Assembly: GCA_949358305.1 (NCBI GenBank)
Contig: OX442319.1
Location: forward strand, 11,284,001 to 11,348,000
DNA length: 64,000 nt
From: Strigamia acuminata
Lineage: Eukaryota > Arthropoda > Chilopoda > Geophilomorpha > Linotaeniidae
Reading direction: 5' to 3'
The notes under the pieces are model-generated. The model worked only from the letters and a program-made list of their open reading frames with translations, did no database searches and was not told where the DNA came from. Below, one piece after another: positions 1 through 11,228 of this stretch (position 1 is its first letter; each line of letters starts with the position of its first letter). A program made the translations under genes and the position numbers.

Positions 1-348
1 ACATAAAATATCGAATACGTTTAACGAACCATACAACATTGGACTAATTCCTCATCAAATAACAAAATTTTAATGACCAAACCCCCATAGTTCCAAATTC
101 CACAAAAATATAAAATAAAAAAATCATTAAAATCAACTTAAAAAAATTATAATAAAAAATTAATCTTTTCCAAATCTTCATCAAAGACCTTGAAATGCAT
201 GAAATTCATATCACTCCATGTACAAACATCCAAAAACCCTCAAGAAAATTGATTTCAATATTCACTAAACACTCTTCAAACACACTTTAAACTCATTTCA
301 CCAAAAAAACAAAAAATTAAAAAACAAAAAATTTAAATTTAAAAAATA

Positions 349-382
<34 letters not shown>

Positions 383-1843
383 CCCGAAAAAAAATTGCAA
401 AAACTTGTTAAATAAGACATGTTAAAGTGCAATTACACGTGATAGCATCATCAAAACTAATTGCTACTTTGATTACAGTTTAACGAGCAGAAATCTAGTA
501 AATGCCAGCACGATTAAAGTGCACAAGAAATTGAATAAAGCGAATTCGGCTGGAGCTCCTCAGACTGGAGCGTTGGCGCAAGTAAAAAGTGCCATCCGTT
601 GTCATTGTTGTTTCTGTAATGGCTTTAAAGCTGTCTTTGTTGGAGGTGTCAAGCGGGGCAGCCGTAAAGCGCCACCTGCTTCTTCCCATCCTCCCCAATT
701 AAAAGAGTGCTAAGCCAGGGATTAGTTGGGCGTGCGGCCATCTCCATCTCTTCAAGGAACCCCGCCCGACCCTACCCCTCGCTGCCCCTGCTGGCTCCAG
801 GCAGAGGTAAAGAGCTCAGTTCACATTGCACGTGTTTTTCAGCTTGTTAAAACCATCACGAGGGACTGCAACTAATTAAATTGAGGAGACGTGAGGGCAG
901 ATTGAGTGTGGCGAGTAATACGTTGGGGATTTGATTTCGGGCCGAGATAAATGTAGATTTTGTGTCAAGTTGAGGGATCGATCTGATAGAGTGATTCTTG
1001 TTAATGATGACCCCGGATGGCGGAATTTCATTATAGGATTCTGGATTTTATTTTTGTTGTTGTTTTGTGGATGAAAATTTAAAAAAATGATGAAAATTGA
1101 AGAAAACTTGCGAAGTTGTTAATTAATAACAAGAAAAAAGAAGAAAACAGATGAAGATTTGTTGTGTTGGAAATTAAAAAGAAGGAAAACTTCTTTTGTT
1201 GTTTATGGAAGAGAATTTCTTTTGTTGTTTACAAGAACGAGGAAAGGGGTGAAAGCATTTTTAGTTGTAAATGGAAAAGAAGAGACGTTTTTGTGTTGTG
1301 AATAAGAAGAAGAAAAAGACTCGAGAAATATTTGTATTGAATTTAGATGTGTTTAATTCAGTTTAGTGTGCAATTGCACATTGTTTCTCATTTCAGGGGG
1401 TTGTTTAAAGTCATGTTTTTGGTATTAAAAATCATTTAGTGCCATCGTTCAACCTGTATTCAATTTACACAAATTTAAGTAAAGTTTTTCTTCGTTGAAT
1501 TGAGATTGAGACAACCGTGAATTTAATATGGAAGTTCTGCCATCTATGTGTTGAATTTTGTACTTTATTTATGAAGACAAAAATTTAATTTACGGCAATT
1601 TAGTTCTTAATAAAATACTGCAACTGTACAAACTGTAAAATGTAAATGTGGAATAAATTTGTATAAAATGAAATTTTGCTTTGAAAAAATTTAATTTATG
1701 TGCTGGAATTTTATGATTAGTTTGTTTGAATCCTAGAGTTTGAAATTTCAATTTTGACAAAAAAATTTTAAGAAATAAAAAGAAAAAATTGTGTAAACAT
1801 AAAATTAAATTCAATAATAGTTGTAAGGGATTTAGGAAGCAAG
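1..1843. other. AT-rich non-genic stretch
   Basis: No convincing gene is seen. The stretch is AT-rich with a poly-A run near 352-380 and a short GC-richer patch near 700-790 without a coding pattern. Short open frames near 495-713 on both strands overlap each other and match nothing I recognise. Confidence 0.5.
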
Positions 1844-1915
1844 TCCTCGATAGTATAGTGGTTAGTATCCCCGCCTGTCACGCGGGAGACCGGGGTTCGA
1901 TTCCCCGTCGGGGAG
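1844..1915 (+). tRNA. tRNA-Asp (anticodon GTC)
   Basis: A 72-nt cloverleaf that reads as the canonical animal tRNA-Asp. The acceptor stem pairs 1844-1850 with 1908-1914 (one G-U pair) and 1915 is the discriminator G. The anticodon arm pairs 1870-1874 with 1882-1886 around a seven-base loop, with GTC at 1877-1879. The B-box core GGTTCGATTCC is intact and there is no intron. The CCA end is not encoded, as is normal in eukaryotes. A T-run at 1922-1926 is a fitting RNA polymerase III terminator. It looks functional. Confidence 0.97.
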
Positions 1916-2348
1916 ACTTCCTTTTTATATTTTTTTTCTATAAATTTATTTATATAATTTTTTTTTTTTAATGAAAATTATTCGGCAAAGGTTTGATATC
2001 AAGCTGAAGATGTTTATTTATTTTGATTTTGTTTCAAGTTGAGTGATTAAGTTCAATATTCAATGTTCAATGTGTGTCAAATGGTTTCTAAATTCCTCAA
2101 TAGATGCCACGTACGGTCGGAATACTTTATCTGAGATTTAAACCGTAAAAACTATTCGAGCGAATAAATTTTTTTAATTTCATCTTTGGTTTTTATAAAT
2201 TTCGCTAAATCTGAAGAGTTTTATATAATTTCAACAAAATTATTTCCAATTTTGAATATTTAATGTCGTTTGTACCGCCCTCGGGTGTCGACAAATTGAA
2301 ACTAACCCCCACGTGATGTGTGATGACCAATGACGATTGACTACGAGC

Positions 2349-2611
2349 ATGAAGAAGCCCGAAGAAGCAGTCGCAGAACGACGAGGCTCTTTTCGCAAGA
2401 AGAAGCAAGGAGGTGGTCCCACGACGAATACTGAGCGAATACGGTGAATTTTTATCGAATAGCCGAAATATCCAAGGGTATGTTTTTGTTTCATATATTC
2501 GTTTCGTCTGTCATAATGACTATTCTTTTATTTAGACGGTCCAAACATACTCGTTCGCGTTGTCGTCTACACGTTAAAAATGGCGCCCAAAACAACGAGA
2601 AAAACTACCTG
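2349..2611 (+). CDS. 5' coding exons of an unidentified gene
   Basis: Two exons fit together by phase. Exon 1 (2349-2443) starts at an ATG, encodes a Lys/Arg/Glu-rich segment (MKKPEEAVAERRGSFRKKKQ...) and ends at a GTGAAT donor in phase 2. Exon 2 (2536-2611) follows a TTTATTTAG acceptor, keeps the frame (ending ...NNEKNYL) and ends at a GTAAGA donor in phase 0. The 92-nt intron matches other introns in the window. The 57 visible residues are very basic and lack a domain I recognise, so they may be a disordered N-terminus. I could not find the next exon; the sequence beyond about 2.7 kb is repeat-derived. The gene may continue over a long intron, or be a truncated copy. Confidence 0.4.
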
Positions 2612-2744
2612 GTAAGAAAAGAAAAATGAAAAAATTTTTAATTAATTTATTCTACAAATTTTTTGACAAGCTTTGTTCTACAGTTTGATACAAATTGAAT
2701 ATGGGAGTGTAAAATCCAACTCTCGACCTCCTCGTGGTCACTCC

Positions 2745-2960
2745 TGGGTCACGCTAAAAGAGAGCTCTGGTCAAATGTATTACAACTGTCAATAATAATT
2801 TGATAGTTAAATTAATTTAATTTTTTGATAGATAACTTTGGATTCTGTAAGACTGCACTCATTATGTGTGTAGCATTAACCAATTTGTTATTCTGGCAGC
2901 AATCGCCAGTGATTATGTGATCTGACATTGCAACATCTAATTTGAGCATTGATCTAATGT
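2745..2960 (+). repeat. Dispersed repeat, copy 1 of a four-copy local family
   Basis: This block contains the strings TCTGGTCAAATGTATT and GATAACTTTGGATTCTGTAA. The same order of strings recurs near 7010-7230 and 9455-9600, and the second half near 4880-4930. It is non-coding as far as I can see. It belongs to the patchwork of pieces that recur across 2.7-15 kb together with the LRR-family relics. Confidence 0.55.
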
Positions 2961-3169
2961 TTTGTCTTGGCAATGGTCTTCTTACAATTTGTCAGTTCAC
3001 TATTTCCCGGTGCCTGTTCTGACGAATATTTGAAATCTGGTTGCACCAATTCACGATTTTTATCCAAGCTTAATTCGTTTTCTTGGTTGCATGGCTTCCA
3101 TATCGGTGCCTTGATTTCTTCTTCTAATTCTTGAGTTTCCTGTGTGACAGACTTGGGAATTTCAGTTGC

Positions 3170-3600
3170 CGTTCGTTGCCAATCAACAACGTTGTGGGTT
3201 CAGCCAATTGCACAATATCTTAGTGGCCTTTAACAAAACACTTTAATACAACATGAGTTTGTGAAGGTTTTATGATTCTTAGAAGTTGATCAGCCCTGCA
3301 AATATACAAATTTAGTGACACAAAAGTGTACTTTAATAATATAAAATTTATTAACTTTAGGGTGTGTCCACATTCATTTCCAATAATTAAAGTAACTGGA
3401 AGAAATATCAGAAGTTAAAAATGTATATTCCACCTTAATAGTCAGGCCTATAGTTAAGGATATTCTAGTTTGCCAAGTAGCCCTAGCTGCATAATATACA
3501 TATACATAAGTCGAGGGAATAAAACAAATATGAAAAAATACAAACCCCTTGCAAAAAAAAAGAAATGAATGATAAGAAAGTAACAAATTTGAAACACGCA
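3170..3600. repeat. Local duplication, left copy
   Basis: This roughly 430-bp block matches 5070-5520 in order and orientation. Shared landmarks are ACAACGTTGTGGGTTCAG (3187 and 5091), AAATTTAGTGACACAAA, TTAACTTTAGGGTGT (3352 and 5296) and GTTTGCCAAGTAGCCC. Differences are scattered single bases and small indels, so the duplication is old. No coding frame is conserved between the copies. Confidence 0.6.
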
Positions 3601-4289
3601 CAAATAAATTGAGGATAATTATAATTTTACTTACAGATGTTGTAAATTGTGTTTAGGGTATATTGTTGAGCTGCAATAAAACTTAGAAATCCACCAGCAA
3701 ATAAAATAAAATTGGATTTTTAAATATAAATTACTAAAATTTAGATGTAAATATGAATGCAAAAGAATAAAAAGTAGATATAAATATAAATATAAAAATA
3801 AAATGTGTGGCACAATTGGTGCTTCTGGAGCACTGCAGCAATAAACACAAATGCCTTGGAAGTAAACACAAATTCTACATCTGGATTATAACTGTCGGTG
3901 TGAAACAATAACGCAAGCAAGAAAATCATAACGTGACTTCATGCACTGTTATATTCTGTATACAGTAAACAAATCGATTATACGGAGTATCTTTTTTACA
4001 CAGAGTTATCGTGTACACAAAATCAAGAATAAATATCCCACAAAATGTAGAGTTACCTGCATTCAGGTGAAGCCCATAAATAAGAAATGGATTTATGGGT
4101 TCCTGCAGTTCCCGAAAGAAGAAGGGCCCTTTGATTTAAAAAATATGCACATATTTTTGGAGTAGAAATCAGTTTCTGCCATGACTATTCAGCTGCTTCG
4201 CCTTTGCTTGGACTGTATCCGTTGCCGACGTTGTCGTTGCCTGGGCCGACGGTGTGAATTTCGTTTGGTTCTCCTCCTATACCTCTCGC

Positions 4290-4720
4290 CCGCCAGTCTT
4301 TGTCGTCATTTAACTCAAGGAAAAAATCGATATGCCCAAAATGAAGAGGAAATTTGTAAAAAAAAAATCAAAATTTAAATTAAAGTATTTACTACTTTAC
4401 TCTGCTTGGTCTGTCAGATGATTGGATAAAATAGAAGAAGTTTGCAAGAACCTTTTACGTTTAGACATGGAATTATTATAATTACCGGTATCTATTATTC
4501 CACCAAAATGTATGGTCGAATTCCTTCAACAATTGCCACAACTAGAAAGGTTCAAATTCAAATATCTTTGGAGAGACAATGCATGGACGAAATTCTAGCT
4601 GTAATTGCTGAAAATTGTCAACAATTTCTCTCACCTAGACTTAAGCAATAGCAGTAATTTTACTGATTATGGGCTGTGTTCATTAAGCAAGTGTGTTAAC
4701 GTTGAATTTTTTATTCACGT
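4290..4720 (+). pseudogene. Leucine-rich-repeat (F-box/LRR-like) relic, copy 1
   Basis: Translation gives LRR-type text broken by stops and frameshifts. A short exon-like piece (SLCRHLTQGKNRY, near 4300) is followed by a donor-like GTAAAAAAAA. Near 4425-4580 comes EEVCKNLLRLDM, then LPQLERFKFKYLWRDN, and in a shifted frame MDEILAVIAENCQQ to about 4650. In the LRR pattern C..L..LDLS.C the leucines and cysteines are well placed, as in FBXL-type proteins. A TAA lies inside the frame near 4478. An F-box is not visible. The same text recurs near 10.4 kb and 14.9 kb. It is a decayed member of a local family. Confidence 0.6.
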
Positions 4721-5069
4721 CACCGCCAGATGATAAAAACATATCACCTGCGTATTGTGCCGACCAATCAGGATTTAATTATAAAAAAAGGAATCATTAA
4801 TGCACTGTTTGCATCGTGCCAGACTAAATAGAAGATAGATAAATAGACAAAGAAATAATGAAAGAAATACTAATCAAATAACCTCGGATACTGTAAGACT
4901 GCCTTCATCGTGAACGTAGCATTTACCGATTGTGATTTTCTGTTAGAAGTTATAATATAAAAAATATGTAATAATAAATTAATTAGAAACTTAAATGCAT
5001 AAAAAATTGCTGACCTATTGAGGAAAAGAATTTGACGAATTAAACCAACTGTAAAATATTGGGATTTTC

Positions 5070-5520
5070 GATTGCTGTTCGTTCTCAACCACAACGTTGT
5101 GGGTTCAGCACCTTTTGTACTGACGGGACAAATATTTTTCAACTAATATTATTGCATCGCCATTGGGTGATATGTTCTCCCTGAATCAAACACATCACAC
5201 AAAACACTTGAAAACATGAGTTTGGAAGGTTTTTATATTATTCAGCTCTAGAAATTTAGTGACACAAACGTAAACTTTAATAATATAAAATTTATTAACT
5301 TTAGGGTGTCCCCACATTCATTTCCAAGAATTAAAGTAACTGAAAGAAATATCAGAAGTTAAAAATGTATTTTCCACCTCAATGGTTAAGGATATTCTGG
5401 TTTGCCAAGTAGCCCAGGCTGCATAACATTTAAAAGGAATGAAATAAAAATGAAAAAAAAAAAAACCCTTTGCATAATTTTAAACACCCACAAATAGAAT
5501 GCAATAATTATAATTTTATT
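5070..5520. repeat. Local duplication, right copy
   Basis: Second copy of the block at 3170-3600, about 1.9 kb downstream in the same orientation. It begins within a piece of the family carrying TGTAAGACTGC and keeps the landmark TTAACTTTAGGGTGT and GTTTGCCAAGTAGCCC. It lacks some insertions of the left copy. Confidence 0.6.
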
Positions 5521-5791
5521 TACAAAAGTGTATATAAAAAACTTGAAATTCAGTTAACATAAATTCTTTATTTTGCATCTGAGTAATGGCTTGATTGACT
5601 TCAGCCAAAGTCGTCCAAATAACACTCTATGCCTGACTCTGAGAACAAATCCTAATGGGGCCTCTGCAAAATCATTTATTGTCTGCAGAGTAGCTTAGGT
5701 GGCTTGCTCGAGTTGTGCTTCACAGTTTGGTTGGGATTTCCCAATCTAATGAATCTCGAATGTTCTCAATAAGATGTGAAATCCACTAAGT

Positions 5792-6208
5792 CAATGTTTC
5801 CCAAACTGTGAGGCGCGCCTTACTGGTGGGGCGCGAGCTGATTTTCGGTGGGGCGCAACAGTGTTCAATCACTTTGTTACTCAAAATTTGTTTCCAATTT
5901 TTTTTTTAAATTTCTTTAAAAATTTTTGCCAAATCCAATTCCAACTTACTGCCTTTAGTTTGTTGCAATACACTGCAGGCTAGCAAAAGTTTCAAAATCT
6001 TCACAAAATTCTCAAAATCTACAAAAACCACCCAAAATTCTCAAAAAATCAACCAAAACTCCCAAAAATGGAGGTTTTGTATTCCAAGTCCCCAAAGTGA
6101 TGAATTTTGCAGGATGGGGAAAATTTAATGCATCCATAATGAAGTGGGGTGCAGAAGATCGCCTTTCTTAAAAATGGGTCGCAATGCTAAAAAGTTTGGG
6201 AACCCCTG
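5792..6208. mobile_element. hAT-type MITE with 8-bp target duplication
   Basis: A 417-bp non-autonomous element. The left end reads CAATGTTTCCCAAACT and the right end, in reverse complement, CAGGGGTTCCCAAACT, giving short imperfect terminal inverted repeats. It is flanked by a perfect 8-bp direct repeat CACTAAGT at 5784-5791 and 6209-6216, the size made by hAT transposases. Internally it has GGGGCGC-rich motifs on an AT-rich background and no transposase frame. Confidence 0.85.
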
Positions 6209-6216
6209 CACTAAGT

Positions 6217-6620
6217 TATAGATATTTGTAATCAATTCGGCCTGAGTTCCGAGTGGAAAAAAGGGAGTAGAAAAACAACGATGCAAAGTCGACTGTGTAT
6301 TTATTATGATGCAATGGTGGGTTGTCGGGGCAATCTGGTACACAAAGTGTTGCCCTTCACAGCGATAATATTCAATGGAGATGCATTTCAGTGCCAAGCT
6401 GGCCCCCATGTCCTCTGGTCCGTTCGGTGCCCGTGCGCTGTCCAATAATGTATTCTGTTTCTTGATTTGGATTGCTAACTGTTAGTCGATAAATTTGGGC
6501 TGATGGTTCTTCGGCCCACCTTAAACCCATTGGGTCGCATTGGTACGAACTGCTGCTGGATTTATGGCGTCACCTGGTTCTCGGGCTCCAACCGCTCACA
6601 GGACCGCGGTTGATGATTTT
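6217..6620 (-). other. Decayed coding-like segment, unidentified
   Basis: On the minus strand this stretch has higher GC and long open frames (6125-6445 is open for 106 codons), and two frames look protein-like with stops between them. The hAT MITE at 5792-6208 sits directly against it, and related coding-like text resumes at about 5640-5780. I take it as an old exon or transposon fragment split by the MITE. I do not recognise the product. Confidence 0.25.
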
Positions 6621-7009
6621 CTTTTTTACAAAATCTAAATTACAAAAACTTGTTACCTAATTTTTTATTTTAATCCTTATAGAAGGATTGACCACGGATA
6701 GCATGTTTTTTCGCCTTCAATTAGTATATTGGTTTATTTATTTATTCTGTGTTTTTGTGATGTGAAAAGAAAAAATATATTTAAAACACACGTACTGTAT
6801 ATTTATAATTTTGAAATTTTAATTTACAGTATAACTTGTTTGTTTGTGCAGATTAATGAAAAAAAATACACACATGGTGTGATATCTTGCTATACTCTGG
6901 TCAACTATAAGAATGCGCTCTTTCTCATTGGCCCAGCCATTTCACTAGTGTGGTTATACCAAAAAATAGACCAAAATAACATGTTGAGTGCTTTACAGAC
7001 AATGCAACC

Positions 7010-7230
7010 GATAAGCTCTGGTCAAATGTATTACAACTGTCAATAATAATTTTATAATTAAATTGACATTAAATTTTTTGATAGATAACTTTGGATTTTG
7101 TAAGACTGCATTTTTTATTTATGTACATTAACCAATTTGTTATGCTGGCAGCAATTGCCAGTGATAATGTGATCTGACATTGCAACCAATGTTTTGTCTT
7201 GGCAATGGTCTTCTTACACTTTCCACTAAA
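7010..7230 (+). repeat. Dispersed repeat, copy 2 of the local family
   Basis: Shares AAGCTCTGGTCAAATGTATT and GATAACTTTGGATTTTGTAA with 2745-2960 and 9455-9600. The downstream match to 2880-2960 (CCAATTTGTTATNCTGGCAGC, N = T or G) also holds. Non-coding. Confidence 0.55.
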
Positions 7231-7551
7231 TGCCAGGAGAATGTTCATAGATAGTATTCTCGATACATGAATCTGTTTATTACGAATTATAAAGAAAAAA
7301 AAACTTAAAACAAACGTGCTCTACCTTAAACAAATGATAACTTCAGAATTGGAATCCATAGCTCGAACAAGCTCAGACGAGCTTAAACCAAACGGCAACT
7401 GTTGAAGAGCACATGGAGTGACCAATAAAAATTCTGGTCTAAGCAATAAATCGCTGCAAAATCTACAAACACATTTGTTTGTTTATTTTCAGCAGAACAA
7501 ATCTTGCAATGCCTTTGACAATGAAATCCAAACTTTACATATTGACGAAGG

Positions 7552-7842
7552 GTGAAAAAAAAATCAAAAAATTCAAAAATATCATTTTACTCTTTTTCCC
7601 TCCATTTTTATCAGCCAAAACTACAAGACCCAGCTCGAGATAACAATTGTATTCATCCATCACATATCCGTTCTTTGTTACGTTTGAAAATGGAACCAAA
7701 TCACTACTATAACAGACTATATGGGAAATATGTGAATAACATCATTAGCTCAGCTAGATTTTTAGACTTCTCTAACAAAGCTACTCTTTATACTGTATAT
7801 CATGCAACAGCAGAAAACTGCAACTTTATGACATGCAGTTGA
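7552..7842 (+). other. Isolated 96-codon open frame, doubtful
   Basis: An open frame with mixed composition (many His, Asn and Tyr) in an otherwise empty stretch. It starts inside an A-rich run and ends at a TGA at 7840-7842. No domain, signal peptide or splice context is evident, and neighbouring DNA is repeat-derived. It could be an exon of a lost gene or chance. Confidence 0.15.
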
Positions 7843-8035
7843 TGATACAAAAAAATGTTTTTAAGGAGAAGCTTTTCATTTAATATAAAAAAAATTTTCA
7901 ATTACTCTTAAGCACAAAAAGTTGAATAGAAAAATAAAAGAAAGAAAAAATTTCTTAATCTCATACACGTATTGCAGCTGCAAAATGTATTTAAACATCA
8001 CCATCTGATGACCAGTCACTGTGCCATAATGCTTT

Positions 8036-9000
8036 TTATAATAATAATAATAATTTGTTTAATTTCAAATTCACAAAGAATTAAGGGGGTGCCCCCCAAC
8101 AGCGAGAAGCCTACAAGGAGGGACACCCCACATACAAAAGCAACATAAAAGCTAAACAACGAAATAAACAAAAATACCAAAAAAAAGCAAAAACAAAAAA
8201 GAAACTCACTAACTTGCTGCACGCATAATAGCCATATGCACATCATGCAGATAGCAAAGAAAAATATCCTCCTCAGACAGACAATGGTTGCAACTATCCA
8301 TTATGCGGCCTACGGGCAATCTGGGATCGTCAACAACAAAAAGAGGGGGAACAAAACGAGCAGAACGCAAGGAAGGAAGTCTAAAACAAAAAAGTACCAG
8401 AATGTCAGGGGCATACACAAGACTTCTCAGAACACGATATGCAAAAGTACAATCGGCCCTCCGCATGGCGAGCGATATAGTAATAAGATTAAGCTGCTGA
8501 AGAACAGAAACATAAGAATATGGAGCCTCTGCGCCCAAGAAACGCCGAAAAATGCCCCAGGCAAAACGCAGCTGAACTCCCTCCAGACGAAGACGCAGAT
8601 AGGGAGCACAACCACACCAAAAGAGACTGGCAAACATCAGACGGGACTTAACCAAAAGCACGAAGAGAAGACGCAACGGAACAAAAGAATTAAAAGAAAA
8701 AGAAAGCCTATAAATTACACCCAAAAACCTGGCACAGCGTGCAATAACCCCAGCAACATGAAGACCAAAGGTCAGGCCATCATCCACAACAACCCCAAGA
8801 TCTTGGATGGACAAACGACGAGGTATAACCACATTGGCAAAGCAATAGGGAAAACAGATCTTAACTGTCTTTCTAGAGAAGGACAGAACCACAGATTTCT
8901 CTGGATTCACCGACATTAAGTTCAGGGTGGACCACTCGAGAACTACATCGAGACAGCGTTGAAGGAGATGACAATCTTCCACTGATCGAATCTCAACCCA
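8036..9000 (-). mobile_element. 5'-truncated Jockey-like non-LTR retrotransposon
   Basis: The minus strand encodes about 255 residues of the C-terminal part of a non-LTR reverse transcriptase. It begins after the catalytic motif at a thumb-type segment (LNLMSVNPEKSVVLSFSRK), followed by DLGVVVDDGLTF, SRLMFASLFWCGC and RLEGVQLRFAW. These match, piece by piece, the C-terminal 260 residues of the element at 54.8-57.4 kb. The frame stops at 8209. A 3' UTR with a stem-loop (8085-8129) and a (TTA)n/(AAT)n tail near 8036-8056 mark the true 3' end. 5' truncation is typical of target-primed insertion. No catalytic Asp-Asp box is present, so the copy is dead. Confidence 0.85.
8085..8129 (-). promoter_or_regulatory. 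3' UTR stem-loop of the non-LTR element
   Basis: On the minus strand 8129-8117 pairs with 8097-8086 in a 12-bp stem (one bulged T, one G-U pair) around a 19-nt loop that contains TGTAGGCT and GCTGTT. The equivalent hairpin in the other non-LTR element lies at 57519-57561. It probably serves as the reverse-transcriptase recognition site. Confidence 0.65.
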
Positions 9001-9454
9001 TCCTGGCTTAATGAAAATAAAATGCCAAATAATAATTATAATAATAATTAATATAATATAATAATTAAAACTTCCAAATTTCTAAATGCATTTGAGTACG
9101 AGTACCAATTAGTTATTTTAAATATAAAAAAAATATAAAATACAGATAGTAAGTATAAATATAACAAAATATAAAAATCAAATCAAATAAATTCTCCATT
9201 TCTATCTTGAAATTGCCTTTAGCCTACTTTTGGGTGTAAAGACATTTTGAAAATTTTCAAACTACTGTTCAATAATTGCATGGAAGTTTAAAGTCTTTGC
9301 CTTCATTTAACGCAACTGCGCCATGTGCGTGTTGGAAAACATCGAAACACTGGTTTATTTTAGATAATGGAAGTTTACGGGAGCCAATCCATAAACCTTT
9401 TACAGTATCGGGCTGCCCTCTTATGGTAGGGAAGTGGACTGAGGGCAGGGGTTA

Positions 9455-9600
9455 AGCTAAAAGGGAGATCTAGTCAAATGTATTTTACAGCTGCAATAGA
9501 AATTTGATTTTGTTAGAACAACTTTGGCATTCACTTTTCTCATAAATAACCTTTACTGTAAGACTGCATTCATCATGAGAGTGTAGCATGTACCCGACCC
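9455..9600 (+). repeat. Dispersed repeat, copy 3 of the local family
   Basis: Contains GATCTAGTCAAATGTATTTT and later CTGTAAGACTGCATTCATCA, matching 2745-2960 and 7010-7230. Just upstream (9370-9460) a GC-rich line beginning GGGAGCCAATCC resembles 25329-25410, another dispersed sequence. Confidence 0.5.
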
Positions 9601-10239
9601 TCCGAACGCGATTTGAATCGCAGAGGTGGGGTCTTTACATAATTGAGCACAGATGATTGGTATTATTGTTTGCTTTGTAGGAGTATTCTGGGTCATGATA
9701 GTAATCGTGTCTCTCGGGTGGAGTTGCGGCTCATTTGGACTGTTGCAATAAAGAATTTTAAAATCAATGATTTATATGTTTTGGGTCTTTAAAACCCATA
9801 TATTTACCTGTTTAGATTAAATTTGAAGATCTTAACAATTCCGCTTTGTGTAACAACGGACAATAAGGACGACTGTTCCCTCGAAGTTGATGCAATGTCC
9901 ACATAGACTGCTGCGTCGTCCGTCGTCTAGCAAGAATTTTGCGCACGTTATAGGCCGAGTAAAGCTTTCAATGGTCCGATTTAGATTCCTGAAAAAGAAT
10001 TGTGAGATGCGTAAGCATGAAGTTGAAATAGCACATTTTACCGAGTACGAGTACCAATTAGTTATTTTAAATATAAAAAAAAATATAAAATACAGATAGT
10101 AATTATAAATATAACAAAATATAAAAAATAAAAAAATAAAAATTATCGACTTCTATCTTGAAATTGACTTTAGCATACTTGTGGGTGTAAATTAATTTTG
10201 AAAATTTTCAAATTACTGTTCAATAATTGAAAGGTACTT

Positions 10240-10760
10240 TTCAGTCTCTGTAGTCATTTAACTGAAGGAAGAAAATCTGTGTGGCCAAAATTAACAGGAA
10301 ATTTGTAAAAAAAAAAAAATCAAAATTTAAATTAAAGTATTTACTACTTGTACTTTACCCTGCTCGGTCTGCCAGATGATTGGATAAAATAGGAAAAGTT
10401 TGCAGGAACCTTTTACGTTTAGACATGGATTATTATCATTATCCATTATTCCATCTTAATGCGTGGTCGAATTGCTGCAACAATTGCCACAACTAGAAAG
10501 GTTCAAATTCAAATATCCTTGGAGAGACAATGCATGGATGAAGTTCTAGCTGTAATTGCTGAAAATTGTCAACAATTTCGTCACCTAGACTTAAGCAATT
10601 GCAGTAATTTTACTCATCATGGGCTGTGTTCATTAAGCAATTGTGTTAACGTTGAATCTTGGACGAATCTTGGACGAATTTTGGACGAATCTTTGACAAA
10701 TTTTAAACGAATCTCGTCCAAGATTGAATGTTTGTTTCAAGTTACCGCCAAGTGATAAAA
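10240..10760 (+). pseudogene. Leucine-rich-repeat (F-box/LRR-like) relic, copy 2
   Basis: Best-preserved LRR copy. A 98-codon frame at 10459-10755 carries MDEVLAVIAENCQQ, RHLDLSNCSNFTHHGLCSLS and NCVNVE, a textbook LRR repeat of the cysteine-containing subtype. Upstream, in another frame, QQLPQLERFKFKYPWRDN gives the preceding repeat, so a one-base shift separates them near 10530. Near 10660-10725 a tandem-like run (repeated TTGGACGAAT) interrupts the end. The upstream exon-like piece near 10250-10310 parallels copy 1. Start codon and F-box are not seen. I call it a pseudogene of a family whose intact member is outside the window. Confidence 0.6.
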
Positions 10761-11079
10761 ATGTATCACCTGCGTATTGTGCCGACCAATCAGGATCGAT
10801 CACATGGGTATTTAAGTGGTTTAATTAGAAAAAAAGGAATCATTTATGACACAGAAAAAAGTTTAAATGAAAAAAACAAACAAGGAAAAAAGCGAGGCAA
10901 GATCAACACTACCCGGAGAGGTGTATATATAAAGCTAGTTATCTTATTGATAGAAAAGAAAGTATTTCTCTACTAAAAGCTGCATTGCAAAAATGCAAAA
11001 ATCTAGACCACCTTCAAATCATCCACCCCACCTTCAAATCATCCACCCCATCTAACATATCCACCGCAAATAACGCATC

Positions 11080-11228
11080 TATACTCTTTCCACACTCAAG
11101 GTTGACCCTGGAAGCTGGGCTCCCATTGGCCTACTTAGAACTGCAATGTAACTATATTGCATTGCATTTCTAAGTAGGCCAATGGGAGCCCAGCTTTCAG
11201 GGTCAACCTTGAGTGTGGAAAGAGTATA
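11080..11228. repeat. Near-perfect 60-bp-arm hairpin element
   Basis: Left arm 11081-11140 and right arm 11168-11227 are reverse complements over 60 bp with a single mismatch, around a 27-nt AT-rich loop. Outer bases extend to TATACTC/GAGTATA, compatible with a TA target. No coding content. Behaves like a fold-back MITE; the near identity of the arms implies recent insertion or gene conversion between arms. Confidence 0.7.

Noticed and set aside
8236-8919. 227-codon + frame rich in Lys, Asn and Thr
   Set aside because: Opposite strand of the reverse-transcriptase fragment, which has recognisable motifs on the minus strand.
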